A stretch of 54,226 nt of DNA, from contig NZ_AZRW02000024.1 of the NCBI RefSeq assembly GCF_000512695.2, positions 1-54,226 on the forward strand. The letters are read 5' to 3'. A program made the translations under genes and the position numbers. The stretch is from Pseudomonas sp. QTF5 (GTDB lineage Bacteria; Pseudomonadota; Gammaproteobacteria; Pseudomonadales; Pseudomonadaceae). Positions 14,771-22,868 of the stretch are shown here, piece by piece (positions within the stretch are counted from its first letter, which is position 1; each line of letters opens with the position of its first letter). The notes beneath the pieces are model-generated. The model did not search any database, was not told where the DNA came from, and saw only the letters and a list, made by a program, of their open reading frames with translations.

Positions 14771-15053
14771 CGCCAAGGTCTCTCAGCGTGTAACGCTCGA
14801 TCCCACGCCCTCCGTTTTGCAGGCGTAACCAGCGAGAATCGCGCAGTAGCCACTCGTACCGAACGTTAGCCCGCAGCAACCGTGGGCTGAGTCTGGCGTT
14901 ACACGCTAGGGCGGCGTTACATCGGGTGTACGGAAGGTCACGCAAACGTGTAACAGCTGTGAAAGCCAATGAATCTGGGCGTTTAGCGTGAGGCGTTACA
15001 CGAGTAACACTCGTAACATGGATTTTCGAGGGGGAGTGGATGGGCTTACTCAT
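14763..15053 (-). CDS. Iteron-overlapping hypothetical protein
   Basis: A 96-aa basic protein whose N-terminal half is encoded by the GTTAC repeats (residues IHVTSVTRVTP and FTAVTRL). The C-terminal half (VRYEWLLRDSRWLRLQNGGR) is compact and not repeat-derived. The start at 15053 overlaps the integrase stop, and GGAAAA lies upstream. The stop overlaps the next gene by 8 nt. The coupling supports real translation, but the frame could be fortuitous across an origin. The function is unknown. Confidence 0.4.
   Translation of the reverse strand: MSKPIHSPSKIHVTSVTRVTPHAKRPDSLAFTAVTRLRDLPYTRCNAALACNARLSPRLLRANVRYEWLLRDSRWLRLQNGGRGIERYTLRDLGDD
14788..15020. repeat. GTTAC iteron array (right), possible origin
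   Basis: About eight copies of GTTAC occur in both orientations (near 14790, 14824, 14899, 14916, 14950, 14995, 15005 and 15014). The last three are phased at 9 nt. A 6-bp hairpin lies at 14869-14887. The core matches the left array at 427-550. Position and sequence suggest the replication origin recognised by the primase-helicase, which is inferred from P4. Confidence 0.5.
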
Positions 15054-16291
15054 ACCGCTTTTCCAAACTGTCCCTTGATAACCTTTCCGCTTGCAAGCGC
15101 ATCGAGGTGATCCGCGTACCACTGCATCATCTTCACTCGGTGCTCAAGGTATTGAGCCTTGTTGTACACCCCAGAGATTCCCTCTTCTTTATGAGCAAGC
15201 TGCGCTTCGACATGTTCTTTCGGCCAACCGTGTTCCCTGAGCAAAGTGCTAGCAGTATGGCGAGTGCCATGACCAACCAAGCGGCCCTTGTAACCAACTG
15301 TCGCAAAGACTTTGTTGATGGTGTTTTCACTAATGGTCGGGTTCTTAGCGCCGACTCCGGGGAACAGCCATCGACTGCGCCCGGTGAGGCACTGGAGTTC
15401 TTTGAGAACGGATAGCGCCTGCTTAGGGAGTGGGCACACAAAATCCCTACGCATCTTCATCTTAGCGGCAGGTGTCGTCCAGATCGCTTTATCAAGGTCG
15501 AACTCTTTCCATTCAGCTAAGCGAACCATTCCCGGTCTCGATGCCGTCCATATGCAAAGCCATGCTGCTGTTCGGGCCGTCAGTCTGCTGGGGGTGTTCT
15601 TCAGTGCGGTCAGAAAGTCGCCGAGTTCTGGTTCTAGCAAATGTGGATGCTGTTGAGTCTTTGGTGCTTGGGCTGCGATATCGCGAAGGCGGCTCCCTGG
15701 GTCGTTTTCGGTTAAGCCTAATCCAATGGCTCGACCGAAGATCTGGTTGATCCAAGTGCGACATTTTTCCGCTACGTTGTGAGCGTCTCTAGCTTCTATG
15801 GATGCTTGGAGTTCTGCACAATCTGTGCGGGAAATCTCGTCGAGGGGTTTGTCCCCCAGTGCTGGGAGGATGTCCTTGTCGAGGTACGTCCGGATCTTAT
15901 TGAGGGTAGAAGGGGCAAGACCCTTTTCTTCTTTCGCCTTGAGCCAAGCGTCGGCAGCTGCTTGGAAGGTTCGAGTTTTAGCCGCATCGATTGCAGCTTT
16001 CGCAGATCGCTTTTGTTCGAGGGGATCGGCACCACTACTCACTACTTTGCGCAGTTCGGCAGCTTTGTCCCGTGCCAAGGCACCACTTACTTCCGGGTAA
16101 CCCCCTAGCCCCATCCAAGCCCAATTGCCCGCCGGACGTTTGTAACGGAGCTGCCAGGATTTACCACCATCAGGTTTGACCCTGAAGTAGAGGCCGTTTC
16201 CATCCAGCTCCCGGTATTCCTTTGATTCCGGCTCCAATCCCGCAAGTGTCGTGTCAGCGAGAGGGCGGCGCTTGATGTCTGCGCGCTTCAT
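15050..16291 (-). CDS. P4-type tyrosine integrase
   Basis: A 413-aa protein. Residues 1-90 form the N-terminal arm-binding DUF4102 domain (PLADTTLAGLEP, GLYFRVKPDGGKSWQLRY). The core-binding domain follows, then the catalytic domain: R252 in ASRPGMVRL, H341 and R344 in HGTRHTAST, H367 in QLAHKEEG, and the tyrosine in SGVYNKAQY (Y376). P4-type integrases insert satellites and islands into tRNA 3' ends. The start lies 165 nt from tRNA-Leu. The ATG at 16291 is preferred to an upstream frame start because the conserved domain begins at once. Direct repeats that could bind the arm domain lie just upstream. Confidence 0.9.
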   Translation of the reverse strand: MKRADIKRRPLADTTLAGLEPESKEYRELDGNGLYFRVKPDGGKSWQLRYKRPAGNWAWMGLGGYPEVSGALARDKAAELRKVVSSGADPLEQKRSAKAAIDAAKTRTFQAAADAWLKAKEEKGLAPSTLNKIRTYLDKDILPALGDKPLDEISRTDCAELQASIEARDAHNVAEKCRTWINQIFGRAIGLGLTENDPGSRLRDIAAQAPKTQQHPHLLEPELGDFLTALKNTPSRLTARTAAWLCIWTASRPGMVRLAEWKEFDLDKAIWTTPAAKMKMRRDFVCPLPKQALSVLKELQCLTGRSRWLFPGVGAKNPTISENTINKVFATVGYKGRLVGHGTRHTASTLLREHGWPKEHVEAQLAHKEEGISGVYNKAQYLEHRVKMMQWYADHLDALASGKVIKGQFGKAV

Positions 16292-16294
16292 CCT

Positions 16295-16349
16295 TGTATC
16301 CCAAAGTTCGGTATTTTTCTCAGGATACAAGCAGGGATACAGGGATACA
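16295..16349. repeat. GGGATACA repeats, candidate integrase arm sites
   Basis: Three direct copies of (A/G)GGATACA (16322-16329, 16334-16341, 16342-16349) and one inverted TGTATCCC (16295-16302) sit between the integrase gene and the tRNA. Their position and number fit arm-type integrase or Vis binding sites. Confidence 0.4.
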
Positions 16350-16383
16350 ACGTATAGGGGGAGACAGGGGTGGATAGATAGGC

Positions 16384-16412
16384 ACAAAAAAACCGGCTCA
16401 AGTGGCCGGTTT
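16384..16412 (-). terminator. Terminator of tRNA-Leu
   Basis: On the minus strand, stem AAACCGGC/GCCGGTTT with a 7-nt loop is followed by a T7 run. It lies 44 nt downstream of the tRNA. If the crossover is inside the tRNA gene, this terminator was brought in by the element. Confidence 0.75.
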
Positions 16413-16456
16413 CTCTGGGTCTGAGAGTCTGGTAGAGACTTTCAGATACTGCTATA

Positions 16457-16541
16457 TGGTGCCCCGAGGGAGACTCGAACTCCCACTTCTTGCGAAAACG
16501 GATTTTGAATCCGCCGCGTCTACCAATTCCGCCATCAGGGC
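16457..16541 (-). tRNA. tRNA-Leu (anticodon CAA), island attachment site
   Basis: An 85-nt gene with CCA encoded. The acceptor stem GCCCTGA pairs with TCGGGGC, followed by discriminator A. The anticodon loop TTCAAAA gives anticodon CAA, reading UUG. A long variable arm is present as expected for leucine, and the T arm has GTTCGAGTCTC. The 3' end faces the integrase, so this is the probable attB/attR. The 3' end is intact, as is usual after integration. Confidence 0.95.
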
Positions 16542-16554
16542 TCAATGGCGGCGA

Positions 16555-16583
16555 AGTATAGAGATGAGATAACCGTCGGTCAA
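16555..16583 (-). promoter_or_regulatory. tRNA-Leu promoter
   Basis: On the minus strand, TTGACC and TATACT are separated by 17 bp, with the -10 box 13 nt from the tRNA 5' end. It is a strong sigma-70 match. Confidence 0.75.
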
Positions 16584-16648
16584 TCAGGTACATGGAGAAT
16601 TTTTGATATTTCCGCTAGACTTCCCGGCCCTGCTAGACGAACCCCATC

Positions 16649-17698
16649 ATGCGCGTTGCTGACTTTACCTTTGAGCTCCCTGATTCGCTGATTGCTCGCC
16701 ATCCTTTGGCCGAGCGTCGCGGTAGTCGCCTGTTGACCCTGGACGGGGTCAGCGGCGCCCTGGCACACCGTCAATTCACTGATTTGCTGGAGCATTTGCG
16801 CCCCGGCGATTTGATGGTGTTCAACAATACCCGGGTGATTCCGGCGCGGCTGTTTGGCCAGAAGGCTTCCGGCGGCAAGCTGGAAATTCTGGTGGAGCGG
16901 GTGCTCGACAGTCATCGCGTGCTGGCGCATGTGCGTTCCAGCAAGTCGCCGAAACCGGGTTCGAAGATCCTGATCGACGGCGGTGGCGAAGCCGAGATGC
17001 TGGCGCGTCATGACGCGTTGTTCGAACTGGGGTTTGCCGAAGAGGTGTTGCCGCTGCTCGATCGCGTCGGGCACATGCCGTTGCCTCCTTATATAGACCG
17101 CCCGGATGAGGGCTCGGACCGCGAGCGTTATCAGACGGTGTACGCCGAGCGTTTGGGCGCGGTGGCGGCGCCGACGGCGGGGCTGCATTTCGATCAGCCG
17201 CTGATGGAGGCGATTGCCGCCAAGGGCGTCGAGACCGCGTTCGTGACTTTGCACGTCGGTGCGGGCACGTTCCAGCCGGTGCGGGTCGAGAAGATTGAAG
17301 ACCACCACATGCACAGCGAATGGCTGGAAGTCGGTCAGGACGTGGTCGATGCCGTTGCCGCCTGCCGTGCTCGCGGTGGTCGTGTGGTGGCCGTGGGGAC
17401 CACCAGCGTGCGTTCACTGGAAAGCGCCGCGCGCGATGGTGTGCTCAAGCGGTTCAGTGGCGACACCGACATCTTTATCTACCCGGGCCGGCCGTTTCAT
17501 GTGGTCGATGCCCTGGTCACCAACTTCCATTTGCCCGAATCCACGCTATTGATGCTGGTTTCGGCGTTCGCCGGTTATCCCGAAGCCATGGCCGCTTATA
17601 AAGCCGCCGTCGAGCATGAATACCGCTTTTTCAGCTACGGTGATGCGATGTTTATCACCCGTAATCCCGCGCCACGTGGCCCTGAGGACAAAGAATGA
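16649..17698 (+). CDS. queA: S-adenosylmethionine:tRNA ribosyltransferase-isomerase
   Basis: A 349-aa cytoplasmic enzyme that transfers and isomerises the ribosyl group of AdoMet onto preQ1 in tRNA, forming epoxyqueuosine. Family motifs are DFTFELPDSLIARHPL at the start, MVFNNTRVIPARLFG, PTAGLHFD, VTLHVGAGTFQPV and the C-terminal VTNFHLPESTLLMLVSAF. The length is typical. Its TGA overlaps the tgt start (ATGA), so the two queuosine genes are coupled. Confidence 0.95.
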   Translation: MRVADFTFELPDSLIARHPLAERRGSRLLTLDGVSGALAHRQFTDLLEHLRPGDLMVFNNTRVIPARLFGQKASGGKLEILVERVLDSHRVLAHVRSSKSPKPGSKILIDGGGEAEMLARHDALFELGFAEEVLPLLDRVGHMPLPPYIDRPDEGSDRERYQTVYAERLGAVAAPTAGLHFDQPLMEAIAAKGVETAFVTLHVGAGTFQPVRVEKIEDHHMHSEWLEVGQDVVDAVAACRARGGRVVAVGTTSVRSLESAARDGVLKRFSGDTDIFIYPGRPFHVVDALVTNFHLPESTLLMLVSAFAGYPEAMAAYKAAVEHEYRFFSYGDAMFITRNPAPRGPEDKE

Positions 17699-18828
17699 GT
17701 CGCCAAAGTCGTATGTCGTTTGAGTTGCTTGCTACTGACGGCAAGGCTCGTCGCGGTCGTTTGACCTTCCCGCGCGGTACCGTCGAGACCCCGGCGTTCA
17801 TGCCGGTCGGTACGTACGGCACCGTGAAGGGCATGCTGCCGCGGGATATCACCGCGACCGGCGCGGAAATCATTCTGGGCAACACCTTCCACTTGTGGCT
17901 GCGTCCCGGCACTGAAGTGATCAAGAAGCACGGCGACCTGCACGATTTCATGCAGTGGAAAGGCCCGATTCTTACCGACTCCGGCGGTTTTCAGGTGTTC
18001 AGCCTCGGCGCGATGCGCAAGATCAAGGAGGAGGGTGTGACCTTCGCCTCTCCGGTGGATGGCGCCAAAGTGTTCATGGGGCCGGAAGAGTCGATGCAGG
18101 TCCAGCGTGACTTGGGCTCGGACATCGTGATGATTTTCGACGAATGCACGCCATACCCGGCTGACGAAGACGTCGCGCGCATTTCCATGGAACTGTCGTT
18201 GCGTTGGGCCAAGCGTTCGAAAGAAGCGCATGGCGACAACACGGCGGCGCTGTTCGGCATCGTGCAGGGCGGCATGCACCAGGATTTGCGCATGCGTTCC
18301 CTGGAAGGCCTCGACCAGATCGGTTTCGATGGCCTGGCCATTGGCGGCTTGTCGGTGGGCGAGCCCAAGCATGAAATGATCAAGGTGCTGGATTATCTGC
18401 CGGGCCAGATGCCGGCTGACAAACCTCGTTACCTTATGGGCGTTGGCAAACCGGAAGATCTGGTTGAGGGTGTGCGCCGCGGTGTGGACATGTTCGATTG
18501 CGTGATGCCAACCCGTAATGCCCGCAATGGGCATCTGTTCATTGATACAGGCGTGCTGAAGATCCGTAACGCGTTCCATCGCCATGATGATTCGCCGCTG
18601 GATCCGACTTGCGACTGCTACACCTGCCAGAACTTCTCCCGTGCTTATCTGCACCATCTGGACAAGTGTGGCGAAATGCTGGGTAGCATGTTGAATACCA
18701 TCCACAATTTGCGCCATTACCAGGTGCTTATGGCTGGTTTGCGCGAGGCTATTCAACAGGGTACATTGGCCGCCTTTGTCGATGCCTTCTACGCCAAACG
18801 CGGGTTACCTGTTCCGCCTTTGGACTGA
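17695..18828 (+). CDS. tgt: Queuine tRNA-guanine transglycosylase
   Basis: A 377-aa enzyme that swaps G34 of tRNAs with GUN anticodons for preQ1. The sequence shows TDSGGFQVFSLG (with the active-site aspartate), a second aspartate in DCVMPTRNARNG, and the zinc site C306, C308, C311 (CDCYTC) with H337. The start at 17695 overlaps queA by 4 nt. It is the second gene of the queA-tgt-yajC-secDF block. Confidence 0.95.
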   Translation: MSRQSRMSFELLATDGKARRGRLTFPRGTVETPAFMPVGTYGTVKGMLPRDITATGAEIILGNTFHLWLRPGTEVIKKHGDLHDFMQWKGPILTDSGGFQVFSLGAMRKIKEEGVTFASPVDGAKVFMGPEESMQVQRDLGSDIVMIFDECTPYPADEDVARISMELSLRWAKRSKEAHGDNTAALFGIVQGGMHQDLRMRSLEGLDQIGFDGLAIGGLSVGEPKHEMIKVLDYLPGQMPADKPRYLMGVGKPEDLVEGVRRGVDMFDCVMPTRNARNGHLFIDTGVLKIRNAFHRHDDSPLDPTCDCYTCQNFSRAYLHHLDKCGEMLGSMLNTIHNLRHYQVLMAGLREAIQQGTLAAFVDAFYAKRGLPVPPLD

Positions 18829-18871
18829 GTTTTCTGACCCCAAGATTCAACATTTGCAACTGGAGTGCTAA

Positions 18872-19207
18872 ATGAGCTTTTTTATCTCTAATGCCATGGC
18901 TGACGCTGCTGCACCTGCGGCAGGCCCAATGGGCGGCGGCTTTGAGTGGATTTTCCTGGTCGGTTTCCTGGTCATCTTCTACCTGATGATCTGGCGTCCA
19001 CAGGCCAAGCGCGCCAAAGAGCAGAAGAACCTGCTGGGCAGCCTGCAAAAAGGTGACGAAGTTGTGACCACCGGTGGTATCGCCGGCAAGATCACCAAAG
19101 TGTCCGATGACTTCGTTGTTCTGGAAGTCTCCGACACCGTCGAAATGAAGTTCCAGAAAGGCGCCATCGCCGCCACGCTGCCAAAAGGCACGCTCAAAGC
19201 GATCTAA
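18872..19207 (+). CDS. yajC: Preprotein translocase subunit YajC
   Basis: A 111-aa single-span inner-membrane protein (hydrophobic stretch WIFLVGFLVIFYLMIW, about residues 30-46). The cytoplasmic C-terminal domain has GDEVVTTGGIAGKITKV, the family signature. YajC associates with SecDF and SecYEG. GGAG lies upstream of the ATG. It is 43 nt downstream of tgt. Confidence 0.95.
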   Translation: MSFFISNAMADAAAPAAGPMGGGFEWIFLVGFLVIFYLMIWRPQAKRAKEQKNLLGSLQKGDEVVTTGGIAGKITKVSDDFVVLEVSDTVEMKFQKGAIAATLPKGTLKAI

Positions 19208-19230
19208 GTTTCAACTTCTACTCAATCGAC

Positions 19231-19249
19231 GGGGCGCGCAAGGCGCCCC
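19231..19249 (+). other. Hairpin between yajC and secD
   Basis: A 7-bp GC stem (GGGGCGC/GCGCCCC) with a 5-nt loop and no U-tract. It may be an mRNA stability or attenuation element. Confidence 0.35.
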
Positions 19250-19270
19250 GCGTCATAAGCGGGCGGCGTG

Positions 19271-21139
19271 ATGCTGAACAAATACCCTCTGTGGAAATAC
19301 ATTCTGATCCTGGCGGTGCTGGCGATCGGTCTGATTTATTCCGCTCCCAATCTTTATCCTGATGATCCGGCCATTCAGGTCAGCGGTGCCAGCACGGCGC
19401 TGCAGGTCACTCAGGCTGATCTGGATCGTGTGAGCACCGCGCTCAAGGACTCCGGGATCAACGTCAAAGCGGCCACCCTGGCTGCGGGCGGCAAGGGCGG
19501 TCTGATCCGTCTGACCAAGGCTGAAGATCAGCTGCCAGCCAAAGACGTCGTGCGCAAGGCATTGGGTGATGACTACGTCGTTGCACTGAACCTGGCACAA
19601 ACCACCCCGCAATGGCTGCGCAGCCTTGGCGCGCACCCGATGAAGCTGGGTCTGGACTTGTCCGGTGGTGTGCACTTCCTGCTGGAAGTGGACATGGACA
19701 AAGCCCTCGACGCACGCCTGAAAGTCTACGAAGGCGACGTCAAGAGCCTGTTGCGTAAAGAGAAACTGCGCTATCGCAGCCTGCCGCAACTGGGCGGTGC
19801 CATTCAGCTGGGTTTCACTGATGAAGCAGCCCGCGAACAGGCCCGTGTGCTGATTCGCAAGAACTTCAACGATTTCGACATTGTTCCGGCCGACCTCAAT
19901 GGCCAACCGGTACTGCGTCTGGCGATGACCCCGGCCAAGCTGGCGGAAATCCGCGAATACTCCATCAAGCAGAACTTGACCACGGTACGTAACCGCGTCA
20001 ACGAGCTGGGTGTTGCCGAACCTATCGTTCAGCGCCAAGGCGCCAACCGCATCGTGGTTGAGCTGCCGGGCGTGCAAGACACTGCAGAAGCCAAGCGTAT
20101 CCTCGGCAAGACGGCCAACCTTGAGTTCCGTCTGGCGGCTGAGCCTGGCGCTTCGAAAGCCACTTCCGAGTCATTCGAGTTCCGTGAAGGCAATCGTCCT
20201 GCGGCGCTGATCGAGCGTGGCCTGATCATCACCGGTGACCAGGTGACTGACGCCAAGGCTGGCTTCGGCGAGCAAGGCACGCCAGAAGTGAACATCCGTC
20301 TGGATGGCCACGGTGGCGAGCTGATGAGTCGTGCGACTCGCAACAACGTCGGTCGCAGCATGGCGGTGATCTTCATCGAACAACGTCCTGTCACCACTTA
20401 CATCAAGCAAGTGGTCAACGGCGTCGAGAAAGACGTACCGGTTCAAACGTTCAAAGAAGAGAAGAAGATCATCAGCCTGGCGACCATCCAGTCGCCACTG
20501 GGTGCCCAGTTCCGCATCACTGGCCTGAACGGCCAGGGCGAATCGTCCGAACTGGCGCTGCTGCTGCGTGCCGGTGGTCTGGCGGCACCGATGTACTTTG
20601 CTGAAGAACGTACCATCGGCCCAAGCCTGGGTGCCGACAACATCACCAAAGGTATCGATGCATCGCTGTGGGGAATGCTGTTTGTCTCGCTGTTCATCAT
20701 GGCCATCTACCGCTTCTTCGGCCTCATCGCCACCGTCGCGCTGACGGTGAACATGGTGATGCTGCTGGCCTTGATGTCGCTGCTGGGTGCAACGCTGACC
20801 CTGCCGGGTATCGCCGGTATCGTGTTGACCATGGGTATGGCGGTCGACGCCAACGTGCTGATCTTCTCGCGGATACGTGAAGAGATTGCGGCTGGCATGA
20901 CGGTGCAGCGGGCAATCAACGAAGGCTTCGGCCGGGCATTCACCGCGATTCTCGACGCCAACCTGACAACCTTGTTGGTAGGCGGGATTCTCTTTGCCAT
21001 GGGCACCGGCCCGGTCAAGGGGTTCGCTGTGACCATGTCCCTCGGGATCTTTACCTCGATGTTCACGGCCATCATGGTGACCCGCGCGATGGTCAACCTG
21101 ATCTTCGGCGGTCGTGACTTCAAGAAGTTGTGGATTTAA
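19271..21139 (+). CDS. secD: Protein translocase subunit SecD
   Basis: A 622-aa inner-membrane protein. TM1 lies at residues 5-25 (WKYILILAVLAIGLIYSAPN), followed by a large periplasmic domain beginning with GLDLSGGVHFLLEVD. Five C-terminal TM segments follow, with the conserved GMAVDANVLIFSRIREE. It uses the proton-motive force to aid late steps of Sec export. The ATG at 19271 is preferred over the GTG one codon earlier, giving the family start MLNKYPLWKY. Confidence 0.95.
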   Translation: MLNKYPLWKYILILAVLAIGLIYSAPNLYPDDPAIQVSGASTALQVTQADLDRVSTALKDSGINVKAATLAAGGKGGLIRLTKAEDQLPAKDVVRKALGDDYVVALNLAQTTPQWLRSLGAHPMKLGLDLSGGVHFLLEVDMDKALDARLKVYEGDVKSLLRKEKLRYRSLPQLGGAIQLGFTDEAAREQARVLIRKNFNDFDIVPADLNGQPVLRLAMTPAKLAEIREYSIKQNLTTVRNRVNELGVAEPIVQRQGANRIVVELPGVQDTAEAKRILGKTANLEFRLAAEPGASKATSESFEFREGNRPAALIERGLIITGDQVTDAKAGFGEQGTPEVNIRLDGHGGELMSRATRNNVGRSMAVIFIEQRPVTTYIKQVVNGVEKDVPVQTFKEEKKIISLATIQSPLGAQFRITGLNGQGESSELALLLRAGGLAAPMYFAEERTIGPSLGADNITKGIDASLWGMLFVSLFIMAIYRFFGLIATVALTVNMVMLLALMSLLGATLTLPGIAGIVLTMGMAVDANVLIFSRIREEIAAGMTVQRAINEGFGRAFTAILDANLTTLLVGGILFAMGTGPVKGFAVTMSLGIFTSMFTAIMVTRAMVNLIFGGRDFKKLWI

Positions 21140-21148
21140 GGGGCTGCC

Positions 21149-22063
21149 ATGTTACGTACAATCAACTTCATGGGCGTTCGCAACGTTGCGTTCGGCGTCA
21201 CATTGTTCCTTACGGTTCTGGCTCTGTTCAGCGTCGCCACCAAGGGCATGAACTGGGGGCTGGACTTCACCGGCGGTACGCTCATCGAGCTGACCTACGA
21301 ACGTCCGGCCGACGTCACCAAGGTGCGTGAGCAGCTGGTTACGTCGGGTTATCACGAGGCGATCGTACAGAGCTTCGGTGCGACTACCGATTTGCTGGTG
21401 CGTATGCCAGGTGAAGATCCGCAGTTGGGTCACCAAGTGGCCGAGGCCTTGCAGAAGGTCGGTGGCGACAACCCTGCGGTGGTCAAGCGCGTCGAATTCG
21501 TTGGCCCTCAGGTCGGTGAAGAGCTGCGCGACCAGGGCGGCCTCGGCATGCTGATGGCGCTGGGCGGCATTTTGATCTACCTGGCTTTCCGCTTTCAGTG
21601 GAAGTTTGCAGTCGGTGCGATCGTTTCGCTGATTCACGACGTGATCGTGACCATCGGTATCCTGTCGTTCTTCCAGATCACCTTCGACCTGACGGTACTG
21701 GCGGCAGTGCTGGCGATCATCGGTTACTCGCTCAACGACACCATCGTGGTATTCGACCGGGTTCGTGAGAACTTCCGGGTACTGCGCAAGGCCAGCCTGA
21801 TCGAGAACATCAACATCTCGACCACGCAAACCCTGTTGCGGACCATGGCGACGTCGATCTCCACTTTGCTGGCGATCGCGGCCCTGTTGTTCTTCGGTGG
21901 CGACAACCTGTTCGGCTTCTCCATTGCCCTGTTCATCGGTGTTCTGGCGGGTACTTACTCGTCGATCTACATCGCGAACGTGGTGCTGATCTGGCTGAAC
22001 CTGAGCAGCGAGGACCTGATTCCTGTTGCGGCGGTCGAGACGGAAGTCGACGACCGTCCATAA
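21149..22063 (+). CDS. secF: Protein translocase subunit SecF
   Basis: A 304-aa partner of SecD with six TM segments. The signature WGLDFTGGTLIELTY precedes the periplasmic domain, and SLNDTIVVFDRVREN lies in the membrane half. AAGGGG precedes the ATG, and the gap to secD is 9 nt. A terminator follows. Confidence 0.95.
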   Translation: MLRTINFMGVRNVAFGVTLFLTVLALFSVATKGMNWGLDFTGGTLIELTYERPADVTKVREQLVTSGYHEAIVQSFGATTDLLVRMPGEDPQLGHQVAEALQKVGGDNPAVVKRVEFVGPQVGEELRDQGGLGMLMALGGILIYLAFRFQWKFAVGAIVSLIHDVIVTIGILSFFQITFDLTVLAAVLAIIGYSLNDTIVVFDRVRENFRVLRKASLIENINISTTQTLLRTMATSISTLLAIAALLFFGGDNLFGFSIALFIGVLAGTYSSIYIANVVLIWLNLSSEDLIPVAAVETEVDDRP

Positions 22064-22092
22064 CGGTAATCGTTTTTCCCGCTATGGCCGAG

Positions 22093-22124
22093 AAGGCGCG
22101 AGTATTGAACTCGCGCCTTTTTTT
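22093..22124 (+). terminator. Terminator after secF
   Basis: An 11-bp stem (AAGGCGCGAGT and its complement) with a 5-nt loop, followed by a T run. It closes the queA-secF block. Confidence 0.9.
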
Positions 22125-22183
22125 ATGCTCCAAGGCTGGGAGAAGCGCGGGTTTGTCCCGCCTGTGATGGCCAGGAGGTTCAT

Positions 22184-22735
22184 GTGAACAAGTCGTTGCT
22201 GGTTGGTGCGGTATTGGGTGCTGTCGGTGTCACTGCCGGGGGTGCTGTTGCCACCTACAACCTGGTAAAAAGCGGCCCTGAGTATGCGCAAGTGCTGGCC
22301 GTTGAACCGGTCAAGACACAAATCAAGACTCCACGTGAAGTGTGCAAGGACGTTGCGGTTACCCGGCAAGCGCCGGTAAAAGATCAACACCAGATCGCCG
22401 GTACGGTGGTCGGCGCGCTGGCGGGTGGCCTGTTGGGCAACCAGATCGGCGGCGGTACAGGCAAGAAAATCGCCACAGTGGCCGGTGCGGTCGGCGGCGG
22501 TTATGCGGGTAACAAGGTGCAGGAAGGCATGCAGGAGCGTGATACCTACACCACGACTCAAACTCGCTGTAACACCGTGAATGACATCAGCGACAAAGTT
22601 GTAGGCTATGACGTTCGTTATTCGCTGGAAGGCAAGGAAGGCAAAGTGCGGATGGATCGCGATCCGGGCAACCAGATTCCGGTCGACAAGGAAGGCAAGT
22701 TGATCCTGGGGCAGAACGAACCGGCTCAACAATAA
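22184..22735 (+). CDS. Glycine-zipper 2TM-domain protein
   Basis: A 183-aa envelope protein. It starts with GTG at 22184, five bases after a full AGGAGG site; no in-frame ATG is available near it. An N-terminal hydrophobic segment (LLVGAVLGAVGVTAGGAVATY) acts as signal or anchor. A central glycine zipper follows (VVGALAGGLLGNQIGGGTGK and AGAVGGGYAGNKVQ). The C-terminal domain has YDVRYSLEGKEGKVRMD. Similar proteins (Rickettsia 17-kDa/SlyB-like) sit in the outer membrane or periplasm. The role is not established. Confidence 0.75.
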   Translation: MNKSLLVGAVLGAVGVTAGGAVATYNLVKSGPEYAQVLAVEPVKTQIKTPREVCKDVAVTRQAPVKDQHQIAGTVVGALAGGLLGNQIGGGTGKKIATVAGAVGGGYAGNKVQEGMQERDTYTTTQTRCNTVNDISDKVVGYDVRYSLEGKEGKVRMDRDPGNQIPVDKEGKLILGQNEPAQQ

Positions 22736-22757
22736 GCTGAGCGCCTCAAGCAAAAAG

Positions 22758-22784
22758 AAGCATCCCGAGAGGGATGCTTTTTTT
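22758..22784 (+). terminator. Terminator after the glycine-zipper gene
   Basis: Stem AAGCATCCC/GGGATGCTT with loop GAGA, followed by T5. Confidence 0.9.
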
Positions 22785-22868
22785 GTGCCTGAATTTTATG
22801 TTCACCGCCAACGTGCTATGAAAGACTCTTCATTTTTCGCGGCCTTACGCCTGCCTGTCTGAGACCCC

